Origin: Rhizobium rhododendri
Lineage (GTDB): Bacteria > Pseudomonadota > Alphaproteobacteria > Rhizobiales > Rhizobiaceae
Assembly (NCBI RefSeq): GCF_007000325.2
Contig: NZ_CP117268.1
Location: 1,116,001-1,180,000, forward strand
Reading direction: 5' to 3'
Length of the DNA stretch: 64,000 nucleotides
In this document: in pieces, positions 55,519 through 63,173 of the stretch
Layout: each line of letters starts with the position of its first letter
Numbering within the stretch: position 1 is the first letter of the stretch
The notes under the pieces: model-generated
Database searches by the model: none
The model's input: the letters and a program-made list of their open reading frames with translations, nothing else
What the model was told of the DNA's origin: nothing
Position numbers and translations under genes: made by a program

Positions 55519-55745
55519 TTTCTACGTTCACCTGGGGCTAGAATATCAATCGAACAACCGAGCGTTTGTAAAACCTGCAAGACCTTTCCAATCTGTGCTG
55601 TCGGTTTGCCGGCTTCGAGATCGACGATAAACCGCAGGCCGACGCCAGAAACGCCAGCAAGCTCGTCCTGCCGCAAGTTTTGCGCCTTGCGTGTGCTGCG
55701 GACCAGGGCGCCGATCTCGGCTGGACTACTAACTTGTTTTGCCAT
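55515..55745 (-). CDS. hipB: HipB-type antitoxin (first hipBA locus)
   Basis: A 76-residue XRE-type regulator with EIGALVRSTRKAQNLRQDEL, VSGVGLRFIVDLEAGKPTAQ and LQTLGCSIDIL, as in HipB. The open frame extends nine codons further, but those codons run through the first palindrome, and ATG 55745 gives the standard MAKQ start. It should bind the three palindromes just upstream and repress its own operon together with HipA. Confidence 0.92.
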   Translation of the reverse strand: MAKQVSSPAEIGALVRSTRKAQNLRQDELAGVSGVGLRFIVDLEAGKPTAQIGKVLQVLQTLGCSIDILAPGERRK

Positions 55746-55750
55746 TTTAT

Positions 55751-55863
55751 TTCCCGATCGGGAAAATAGCAAGGAAATCGGCCTTTTGTCTACAGCATAT
55801 TCCCGATCGGGAAATTCCGTTCAAATTTAGGATAACCGTCCACCAGAAATTCCCGATCGGGAA
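55751..55863. promoter_or_regulatory. three palindromic operators upstream of hipBA
   Basis: The perfect palindrome TTCCCGATCGGGAA occurs at 55751-55764, 55800-55813 and 55850-55863, start to start 49 and 50 bases apart. The first ends six bases from the hipB start codon. I see it nowhere else in the window. Even spacing of nearly five helical turns suggests co-operative binding of HipB dimers on one DNA face. The E. coli hip operator is also a repeated palindrome but of a different sequence. Confidence 0.85.
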
Positions 55864-56302
55864 CATTTCGATTTATAAACATAGTCAGCCGCAAGCCTAG
55901 TCGAAGCAAGGGGAGACACTGAATGGCTGAATCATCGAGTTTCATATCATCGACGCGCGACGCCCGGATGAAACTTTCGCAATTCCCGTTCTTCAGTTGG
56001 AATGGAATTTGGAATGGCCCTACGCTTCATTTCACCCTAAAACCAATCAAGACGCTCTGTGTCCTCGCTCGCTTCGTTTTTCCGGCTCCATGCGCTCTTC
56101 CCTAGCCGCGAGACGACCGGGAAAGTAGAGGCGGAAAGGCCCGGAAAAGGCGGAACGCCGACTTTGAGTACGCCATTGATTTTATAAAATGGGGTCTTCG
56201 TCCCAGACGGGGGTTAAGCTGCTGAACCTCTTGGAATTCGGCAGGCTTTCCATGTCTACCTAGGGTCGCTCGTGACCCGCTCGAAACCTTGAGGAGAGGC
56301 GT
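55864..56302. other. intergenic between divergent hipBA and oxidoreductase
   Basis: No gene supported. It should contain the promoter of the cNMP/TrxR-like gene; TTGAGGAGAGG before GTG 56303 is its ribosome site. Confidence 0.4.
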
Positions 56303-57967
56303 GTGACGACCGATTTCAGCTCCCGTGAATATCAGATGCTTCCCGTCCTCACGCCTCTTCAGATGGAGACGGCAAAGCGTTTCTCCCTCGGCGAGCCAAC
56401 ACGGTTCGCGCCCGGCGAACAAGTCTTCTCGGTCGGTGACCACAACGTGCCCGCCTGGCTCGTCCTTGACGGAGCGATCGAGACGTTTCGCCATGATGGC
56501 CTGACGCGGCGCGCGCAGTTCACAACGCATCGCACCGGGCAGATATCGGGCGAAGTCAGCCAGCTTTCGGGCCGTCCTATATTGGTAGATGGCAAAGCTG
56601 GTCCCGATGGGTGCAGTGCGGTTGCCTTCGATGGAGCGCATCTGCGTGCGCTGGTCATCGGGTCGGCCGACATCGGCGAATTGATCATGCGCGCCTTCAT
56701 CCTTCGCCGCGTGGCGCTGATAAGTGCCGGAGGCTCGGGGTCCGTGCTCGTCGGCACGCCCGGCCAACCGTCACTGACAAGGCTCGAGGGATTTCTGTCG
56801 CGTGTGGCGTTCCCCTATGTCACGCTCGATGCCACCTTAGACACGGAAGGGCGCGCGTTGGTCGAACGCTTGGGCATCCTTGCGTCGGAGCTACCGCTCA
56901 TGGTCTGCCCCGATGGAACCGTCCTTAGAAACCCGACGGATGGCGACGCTGCCCTGTGTCTCGGCATCACGCCCGATCTCAAGGAAGATATGGTCTATGA
57001 CGTGGCGATTGTCGGCGCCGGCCCCGCGGGTCTTGCCGCGTCCGTCTACGCCGCATCGGAGGGCCTGAGCGTCATCGTCCTCGACGAACGGGCTGCGGGT
57101 GGCCAGGCGGGTGCGTCGGCAAGGATCGAGAACTATCTGGGGTTCCCGACGGGCATCTCAGGCTTCGCCCTTGCCGGGCGCGCCTTCAATCAGGCCCTCA
57201 AATTCGGCGTCGAGATTGCCTTCCCGCTGCAGGTGGCCGACTTGGTTCCGAAATCGGGTCCGGGCGCGCTCCATGCCCTGACATTGACGGACGGCCGTAT
57301 CGTTGCTGCCCGAACCATCGTCATTGCATCCGGTGCGCGCTATCGTCGTCCGGACATCGCCGGCATCGACAGCTTTGAGGGCGCCGGCATCTCGTACTGG
57401 GCGTCCGCCATCGAAGCGCGGCTATGTGCCGGCGAGGAAATCGCCCTCATTGGCGGAGGGAACTCCGCCGGCCAGGCGGTTGTCTTCCTCGCGCCACAGG
57501 TCAAGAAGCTGTGCCTGATCGTCAGGCGGAAGCTAGAAGAGACGATGTCAAGCTATCTCATCGACCGGATCGCCGCCCTGCCGAACGTCGAGATCCATAC
57601 GACGTGCGAGGTGGTTGGGCTCGAAGCCGATAGCGAGCGACTCCTATGCGGGGCAATTCTGAAAGACAGGCAGACCGCCCGTGAACGTCGAATACCCATG
57701 CGGCACATGTTCCTCTTCATCGGCGCGGATCCGAACGCGGCGTGGGTCCGCGCCCACGTCGAGACAGATGAACACGGCTTTATCTGCACCGGCAGGTTTT
57801 CCGATGCCGCCGGCGGGCGGCCGGCATTCCCGCTTGAGACGAGCCTGCCAAACATCTTTGCAATAGGAGACGTCAGAGCCGGATCCACCAAACGGGTTGC
57901 CGCCGCCGTGGGGGAAGGCGCGGCTGTCGTTGCCCAGATACACGCCGCCCTGGCCGCGATGATGTGA
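56303..57967 (+). CDS. cNMP-binding / thioredoxin reductase-like FAD oxidoreductase
   Basis: A 554-residue fusion from GTG 56303. Residues about 15-130 are a cyclic-nucleotide-binding-like beta barrel (FAPGEQVFSVGDHNVPAWLV, SGEVSQLSGRP). Residues 140-225 look thioredoxin-like but without CXXC. Residues 230-554 are a TrxR-like flavoprotein: VGAGPAGLAA near 234, GGQAGASARIENYLGFP, IGGGNSAGQA near 383 and IGDVRAGSTKRVAAAVGEGA at the end. The redox CXXC between the NAD and FAD parts is missing. It may reduce another electron acceptor under control of a bound nucleotide. Confidence 0.85.
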   Translation: MTTDFSSREYQMLPVLTPLQMETAKRFSLGEPTRFAPGEQVFSVGDHNVPAWLVLDGAIETFRHDGLTRRAQFTTHRTGQISGEVSQLSGRPILVDGKAGPDGCSAVAFDGAHLRALVIGSADIGELIMRAFILRRVALISAGGSGSVLVGTPGQPSLTRLEGFLSRVAFPYVTLDATLDTEGRALVERLGILASELPLMVCPDGTVLRNPTDGDAALCLGITPDLKEDMVYDVAIVGAGPAGLAASVYAASEGLSVIVLDERAAGGQAGASARIENYLGFPTGISGFALAGRAFNQALKFGVEIAFPLQVADLVPKSGPGALHALTLTDGRIVAARTIVIASGARYRRPDIAGIDSFEGAGISYWASAIEARLCAGEEIALIGGGNSAGQAVVFLAPQVKKLCLIVRRKLEETMSSYLIDRIAALPNVEIHTTCEVVGLEADSERLLCGAILKDRQTARERRIPMRHMFLFIGADPNAAWVRAHVETDEHGFICTGRFSDAAGGRPAFPLETSLPNIFAIGDVRAGSTKRVAAAVGEGAAVVAQIHAALAAMM

Positions 57968-58170
57968 GATAGCCCCGATCGTTCCTCTGATGGCCGTCAT
58001 CGTCGGCGCCGGTGCGAGGACAGACGGCGTCATGGATGGCTCCGATCGGTGGGTGGGCATCCTGTTGTCCTTTCGGTTTCCGACACGGTTCCCGCGAGCT
58101 TATGGCAACAGGCGGCATCGGCTATAGCCAGACGGGTTTTCAGGCAAGCTGGCTTTGACTATATTCCCCG

Positions 58171-58401
58171 ATGGATATAGACGAAGATAAAATTGACGAC
58201 GCAGTCTTGGCGCTGCTGTGGCTGACGCTTCATGAGGGTCGTGCTTGGAAGGGGTTTGACTGGGGCACGATGGATCGGCTGTTCAAGAAGGGGATGATCG
58301 GGGACCCGGTCAACAAGGCGAAGTCAGTGATCTTGACGGATGAGGGCGTGGAGCGCTCAAAGCAGCTGTTTCAAACGCTGTTTACGCCGCCCCCGCGATA
58401 G
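58171..58401 (+). CDS. DUF6429-like small protein
   Basis: A 76-residue protein (KIDDAVLALLWLTLHEGRAW, then WGTMDRLFKKGMIGDP and KSVILTDEGVERSKQLF) resembling the DUF6429 family, small proteins of unknown role often found beside IS66 elements. Its 3' end overlaps the end of an IS66 TnpC remnant on the other strand, which fits that association. Confidence 0.7.
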   Translation: MDIDEDKIDDAVLALLWLTLHEGRAWKGFDWGTMDRLFKKGMIGDPVNKAKSVILTDEGVERSKQLFQTLFTPPPR

Positions 58402-58475
58402 CGGATCTTTCCGCCTTCCAGTTCCAGGGTATGAGCTCGTCGGTCCGGCTGGTGGCATGGTCGGCGAGGCGTGCA
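58382..58475 (-). pseudogene. IS66 TnpC C-terminal remnant
   Basis: Minus-strand reading LARLADHATSRTDELIPWNW matches the last part of IS66 transposases (compare ADHPVSRLDELLPWNW in the intact copy). It ends at TAA near 58382 and is preceded by an in-frame stop near 58476. The rest is gone. Confidence 0.75.
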
Positions 58476-58490
58476 AGCTCTTACGCAATC

Positions 58491-59592
58491 GAGGATTGCG
58501 GATCGACGGTCCATCGTCGCCGTAGTGATCAATCTGGACATGAGACCTGCCCGCTGACATGGGCGATCAGCGAGCCATCTCGTGGAAAAGCTTCCAGACA
58601 GAGGGTTGAGGGGTGTCCCGATCCTGCGGTCCCGTGTCCAGTACACCCCTACATGAGGTTGCTGCTGACCTCGGCGGGTGCGATCATCGCGCCGATTGTC
58701 GACGACCGCAAAAATCTGCGGCTTCCTTGCGTCCTATAAGTCTCGGGAATTTTGGTCATCGTAACTCTGCATATAAACAGTCGTGTTTGATCCGGTGGTG
58801 ACGGACGTAGGGGCTTGGTGGGGCGAGTCAGACGTTATTCGTCGACCCTTGGCCTCATTAACGCCTTCAAAGCGGGGGGAGGTGCTGGCCTCCGGATTGC
58901 TAGGGGGGTCACGCTTGGAGCGAAACGACACTCCAGGGCCAGCACGCTAATAGTCACGGATACTTTGTGTTATAGCAAGTCACGAATTTGTTGAGCGCAG
59001 CATAACAGAAAAAAGGCTCGCCACACCCTCCCCAGGCGGCAAGCCTTCCAACGGCGTCGATGCAATCGCAGACGCGCACGGAGCGTGTAACAGATCGAAT
59101 GACCACCCGATGGATTTCATTGTCGGGGCGCGCCGATTGGCTTGGCTCATTTATGGGTCTTTTCATAGAGCACTCCAGCGCCCTATCCGTTCTCGTCGAT
59201 GAAGATGATGCCGGCCGTCGCAAGGACTTCGGTGATCTTTGTGAACGGTGTCCATTCGCCCACTCAACTCACCTGTTAAAGCCTCCATCCCCAGCCCCGC
59301 GGCGTCCACCAAACCAATCACCATTTTTGGCAGGGTAAGGCTGGCTTGAGAAGATTTGTACTCTCTTCACAGCATCGCGATCTCGCCGCCTCTCTCGAGG
59401 TGCGCGGCCGTGAGAACGACCATCCGCCTACCGATCCCGTCCGCCTGATCGCACCGATGCGGGAGCGGTTTATCGCAACCGATCTGGCGTTTGCGAAGGT
59501 GAGTTGCAGCACGTTGTCCCAGTGATTTGGCGTTGCCCTTGCCTATACGCCTCAGTTATCATCTATTCTCGCTTGAAGAAGGCATTAATTTG
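58491..59592. other. gene-poor stretch with remnants
   Basis: About 1.1 kb with no intact gene. It holds an XRE regulator remnant on the minus strand (59152-59260). A plus-strand frame near 59340-59520 (VRLIAPMRERFIATDLAFAK) is open but unrecognised. Confidence 0.4.
59152..59260 (-). pseudogene. XRE-type regulator C-terminal remnant
   Basis: Minus-strand reading FTKITEVLATAGIIFIDENG, stop, GAGVLYEKTH resembles the end of small XRE regulators (LxxALExAGVxFIxENGxGxGV). An in-frame TAG falls inside the ENG-GAGV segment and the helix-turn-helix is missing. Confidence 0.5.
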
Positions 59593-59602
59593 TCATATAT
59601 GA
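59593..59602. promoter_or_regulatory. TCATATATGA palindrome upstream of second hipBA
   Basis: A 10-base palindrome 40 bases before the antitoxin start, with a half-site-like TTCATATACG at 59623-59632. The same TCATATATGA recurs at 61259-61268, three bases after the hipA stop. An operator for the antitoxin is possible. Confidence 0.45.
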
Positions 59603-59642
59603 GTGCCATTAGAGCTATATCGTTCATATACGGAGAAATGCG

Positions 59643-60023
59643 TTGGCCTCGCCAAAGTCGAAATCGGCGCTTGAAAGACTGGGTTACGACCTGCGCAACG
59701 CACGTTTGCGCCGCGGCATCGCCGTATCTGATCTCGCAGCTCACGCCGGGACGTCTCCCAGTACCGTTGCAAGGCTCGAAAAAGGCGATCGGGGTGTCGG
59801 CATCGGTACGCTTGCCGATGTTCTCGTCGCCATGGGGCTTGTCGAGCGCCTGGCCGACCTCCTTGACATACGCACGGATGATCTGGGTCTGGCGTTGGCC
59901 GCCGAACAGTTGCCGAGACGCGGAAAATCCTTTGCCGCAAAACTCCGCAGGCAGGAAACGCAGGATCATAAGACGAAACAAGACGAAAAGGACGTCATCG
60001 ACCCAGATGGCGCAGCCTTCTGA
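59643..60023 (+). CDS. HipB-like XRE antitoxin (second hipBA locus)
   Basis: A 126-residue XRE protein from TTG 59643, with CGGAGAAA before it. It has LERLGYDLRNARLRRGIAVS, LAAHAGTSPSTVARLEKGDR and GIGTLADVLVAMGLVERLAD, then a basic, hydrophilic tail of about 40 residues. An ATG five bases upstream is out of frame. The stop overlaps the start of the following hipA by one base. It is expected to repress its operon and neutralise HipA. Confidence 0.88.
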   Translation: MASPKSKSALERLGYDLRNARLRRGIAVSDLAAHAGTSPSTVARLEKGDRGVGIGTLADVLVAMGLVERLADLLDIRTDDLGLALAAEQLPRRGKSFAAKLRRQETQDHKTKQDEKDVIDPDGAAF

Positions 60024-61255
60024 TGCCCGACTTTGCCGCTCATGTCGCCCTTGGTGAAAGCCTGACGCCCGTCGGCCGATTGCGCTTCACGCAGGCCGGA
60101 CCGCGCCAGTTTTCCGCCTTTTCGTATGATCCCGCCTGGATCGAGAACCCCCGCGCCTTTGCGCTACAACCGACCTTACCGCTCGAAGGCAGCTCCTTCC
60201 ACGCCTCCGGCCAGTCGGGCAACACGCGTGACGCGCTCGCAGGGGTCTTCTCCGATGCAGCACCCGATAGCTGGGGTCGCAGGCTTCTCGAACGCACCTA
60301 CGGCAATGGCCTCTCCGAGTTTGAATATCTGACGCTCTCCGACGATACTTGCCGACAGGGCGCTCTGCGCTTCGTCGATGCAAATGGAGCGATCATCAAA
60401 GGACGAGAAACCGAGGCCGTGCCGCGGCTGATCGACCTGCAGGCCATCACCGCAATCTCCCGGGCCTACGAGCAGGGCAAGGAGATCTCCGCACAGGATA
60501 TGCAAGCGCTCGCTGGAGCCGGCGGCTCGGGGGGGGCTCGCCCCAAAGCCAATGTCATCGATGGCGAGAACTTCTGGCTCGCCAAATTCACCTCCGTCCA
60601 CGACCAGCAACCCATCGAGCGCGTCGAAGTCGCAACCCTCCGCCTCGCCAGAGCCTGCGGCATTCGCACGCCAGAGGCGCGTCTGGAACTGACGGAAACC
60701 CCGTTTCCCGTCGCGCTGCTGCGACGGTTCGACCGACGCGGTACCGCGCGTATTCCCTACATTTCGGCGCGCACCGCATTGGCCAAGACCGGGACGGAAC
60801 TAGGCGCCTATACCGAGATCGTCGATTTCATGCGGATGGCCGCGGCCGAACCTTTGGCTGATTTCCGGGAACTCTATTTGCGCCTGATCTTCACCATCCT
60901 CGTCTCGAACAAGGATGATCACCTGAAGAACCACGGCTTTCTCTATGTCGGCGGCGGTCGCTGGCGTCTGTCGCCGATGTTCGACGTGAACCCTGCGCCT
61001 GATCGCAACCCGCATCTCGAAACCGCAATTCTGGAGGATGGAGCGCACGACCGATCCATCATGCTCGCCTTGGAAGCGTGCGAATTCTTCGAGATACTCG
61101 AATCCGATGCACGCCGGACGATCCGGGAAACCGCACGCCGCATTTCGGATGAATGGCGCGAGGCGTTCCGTCTTGTCGGTGTTACCGGCAGCCTGGCCCG
61201 CGCCTACGAACCGGCATTTCTGAATGATGAAACCGAAATCGCTCTGGCGCTCTAA
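60023..61255 (+). CDS. HipA-type toxin kinase (second hipBA locus)
   Basis: A 410-residue HipA of a group distinct from the first locus. N-terminal domain: VGRLRFTQAGPRQFSAFSYD, PDSWGRRLLER. Loop GGARPKANV near 169-177 replaces GAQPK. Kinase: FWLAKFTS, VALLRRFDRRG, NKDDHLKNHGFL near 295 (catalytic Asp) and MFDVNP (metal Asp). Starts at the last base of the antitoxin stop (TGATG). No disruption seen. The kinase target cannot be told from sequence. Confidence 0.92.
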   Translation: MPDFAAHVALGESLTPVGRLRFTQAGPRQFSAFSYDPAWIENPRAFALQPTLPLEGSSFHASGQSGNTRDALAGVFSDAAPDSWGRRLLERTYGNGLSEFEYLTLSDDTCRQGALRFVDANGAIIKGRETEAVPRLIDLQAITAISRAYEQGKEISAQDMQALAGAGGSGGARPKANVIDGENFWLAKFTSVHDQQPIERVEVATLRLARACGIRTPEARLELTETPFPVALLRRFDRRGTARIPYISARTALAKTGTELGAYTEIVDFMRMAAAEPLADFRELYLRLIFTILVSNKDDHLKNHGFLYVGGGRWRLSPMFDVNPAPDRNPHLETAILEDGAHDRSIMLALEACEFFEILESDARRTIRETARRISDEWREAFRLVGVTGSLARAYEPAFLNDETEIALAL

Positions 61256-61268
61256 CAATCATATATGA

Positions 61269-61562
61269 ATGGTTGAATGCCATACCTCGTCAGATATGAT
61301 CTATTGCGCCTGCCTTAAAGCGACCGACGCGGTGCTGAACGCGCGTGATTAAATTAGGGGCCGAGGAAGCGCGAGATCGGAAGATCCACCAGCTGCATCT
61401 TGGCAAACCCTCCGTTTTCGACGCCACCGCCGCCGCCTCCACGCACGCGTTCGGCGCGGCATTCCCATCCCTGACGACGATCAGGCTTCTCTCGTCCTTG
61501 GATCATACATCTGAGGTATCGCCATCACGCATCCGCAAACACCCTTGTGCAAGCGAACCATT
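61269..61562. other. intergenic after second hipBA
   Basis: No gene recognised, apart from the palindrome at its left border. Confidence 0.35.
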
Positions 61563-61720
61563 CGCTGGCATCAACTCTGCCAGATCGTCTCCCTTGCCGA
61601 CACCACGATTTACGACATGGAGCAGCGTGGCGAATTCCCGCACAGGTCTGTCTGACGTCCCGTTGCGTCGTAGAGGGTCTTGCGGGTTGCGTTCTCTGGC
61701 CTTGCGATGTGGATGAAGCC
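61563..61720 (+). pseudogene. AlpA-like phage regulator remnant
   Basis: Reads RWHQLCQIVSLADTTIYDME and QRGEFPHRS, an AlpA/excisionase-type helix-turn-helix, then LTSRCVVEGLA in the next frame. Relatives continue as VVWDLAEVEAWI. A frameshift near 61650 breaks it. The start is also lost. AlpA proteins control prophage or integrative elements. Confidence 0.5.
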
Positions 61721-61918
61721 CGCCGTGTCGCGCCATGGCGGTCGCTTTCGTCGTAAGGGGTTTTGCCTATGATCGCCTCCGGGATCGAGATATATCGGAC
61801 AACTTCAAGGGCGCAGCTTCGCTCGGTGAACGCTAGACTAATTCTTTAAGGGCCAATCCGGGATATGACCTTTGGAATGGAAGACCGAATTCGTATCATT
61901 ACGCTATGGTGAGAGAGC

Positions 61919-62668
61919 ATGCTGGACATCAAAGGAACAACGTCGATCGTCACGGGGGGTACCTCGGGGATCGGCTATGCGACGGCCAAGGAACTGATTG
62001 GCAGGGGTGCGAACCTGGTCATCAACTCGCGAACTGCCAGCGCGCGATTTGCGGAGCTGGTTGCCGAGGGTGAAAAAGTTGGCATCCGCGCCCTTCACGT
62101 TATCGGGGACATGCGGGATCCGGAAGTATCCAAGGCGATTTGTTCGAAGGCCATGTCCGAATTCGGCCGGATCGACAGCGTCGTCCATTGTGCAGGCGGC
62201 CCGGCTCCTGGCGCGGCCGTCGACATGCCTGCCGAAAACTGGACCGACGCCTTCGACGTCCATGTCCACTCCGCCTTCCATCTGTTCCGGGCAGCACACC
62301 CTTCGTTGGCCTCGCGGGGCGGGGCGGTGATTCTCCTCTCGTCAGCGGCTGCTCTGCGTGGATGTCCGGGCAACACCGCCTATCAGGTCGTCAAGGCCGC
62401 CCTCATTCAGATGACCCGCGCGCTTGCGCGCGACCACGCCGCCGAGGGGATCCGGGTGAACTGCGTTGCGCCCGGAATTATCCGGACACCGTTTCAAGAC
62501 GGCATGACCGACATCGCGAAAGCGAACAACATTGCAAACCGGATCCCATTGAAGCGTGAAGGTAGGCCCGAGGATGTCGCCGACGTCATCGTCCAGCTTA
62601 TCGGCAATGAGTTCATGACCGGAGAGACCATCGTTATCGACGGTGGGATGTCGATGAGGATGGTGTGA
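61919..62668 (+). CDS. SDR family oxidoreductase
   Basis: A 249-residue classical SDR of the FabG type: VTGGTSGIGYATAKEL near residue 11, VHCAGGPAPG, LLSSAAALRG and catalytic YQVVKAA near 155, followed by GIRVNCVAPGIIRTPF and GETIVIDGGMSM at the C-terminus. All active-site residues (Ser, Tyr, Lys) are present. Starts at ATG 61919 after GAGAGAGC. Substrate unknown; it lies beside a degraded SDR and an MDR reductase. Confidence 0.9.
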   Translation: MLDIKGTTSIVTGGTSGIGYATAKELIGRGANLVINSRTASARFAELVAEGEKVGIRALHVIGDMRDPEVSKAICSKAMSEFGRIDSVVHCAGGPAPGAAVDMPAENWTDAFDVHVHSAFHLFRAAHPSLASRGGAVILLSSAAALRGCPGNTAYQVVKAALIQMTRALARDHAAEGIRVNCVAPGIIRTPFQDGMTDIAKANNIANRIPLKREGRPEDVADVIVQLIGNEFMTGETIVIDGGMSMRMV

Positions 62669-62861
62669 CCGCTCTGATGGTTGCGTCTGTCGTAGGAGGC
62701 CGCAGCGCTCCTTATTCAGTGCGTATTGCGCGCCGCCAGGCATTCGGAACCAAGGCGATCAGCGATGCCTACCGCTAGCTGTGGTGCCGCTCCAGGGTCT
62801 GGGTCAAGGACACCGTTGGAACGCTATTGCCAGGAAAGCACTATCGCGGGGCGGAGGTCGA

Positions 62862-63110
62862 GATGTCGACCTCCGACGATCGATGGGACGGCAAGACATT
62901 CGTCTCGAGCCTAGGCGGTAACCGAACTGTAGATCGCCGCATTGGCACCAACGGTTGGCCGCCCCTGTCCGCAGCTCTTGAACAATTCCGTCGATCCGGA
63001 TTGACTGGCTATCAAAGTGAGTGTCGTTGGAGCACCAGGCAACACTGAGACCGGGCAGGAAGCCCAAAGCTGGCTGACCGTGGGAGATGATCCTATGGAG
63101 GCTAGCGGCG
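62862..63110 (+). pseudogene. SDR remnant related to 51162-51932
   Basis: Nucleotide blocks such as GAACAATTCCGTCGATCCGG, GGAGCACCAGGCAAC and CCCAAAGCTGGCT match the second half of the SDR gene at 51585-51815 in order, with several indels that destroy the frame. It is a decayed partial duplicate. Confidence 0.75.
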
Positions 63111-63173
63111 GGAACCTGTCGGTCCCCTTAGATGTCTTTCCTGGTCTGATTTGAGGCTTGCCGCAAGCGCCAG

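Noticed and set aside
55923..56105. 60-residue open frame before the oxidoreductase
   Set aside because: No ribosome site, no family and poor codon use.
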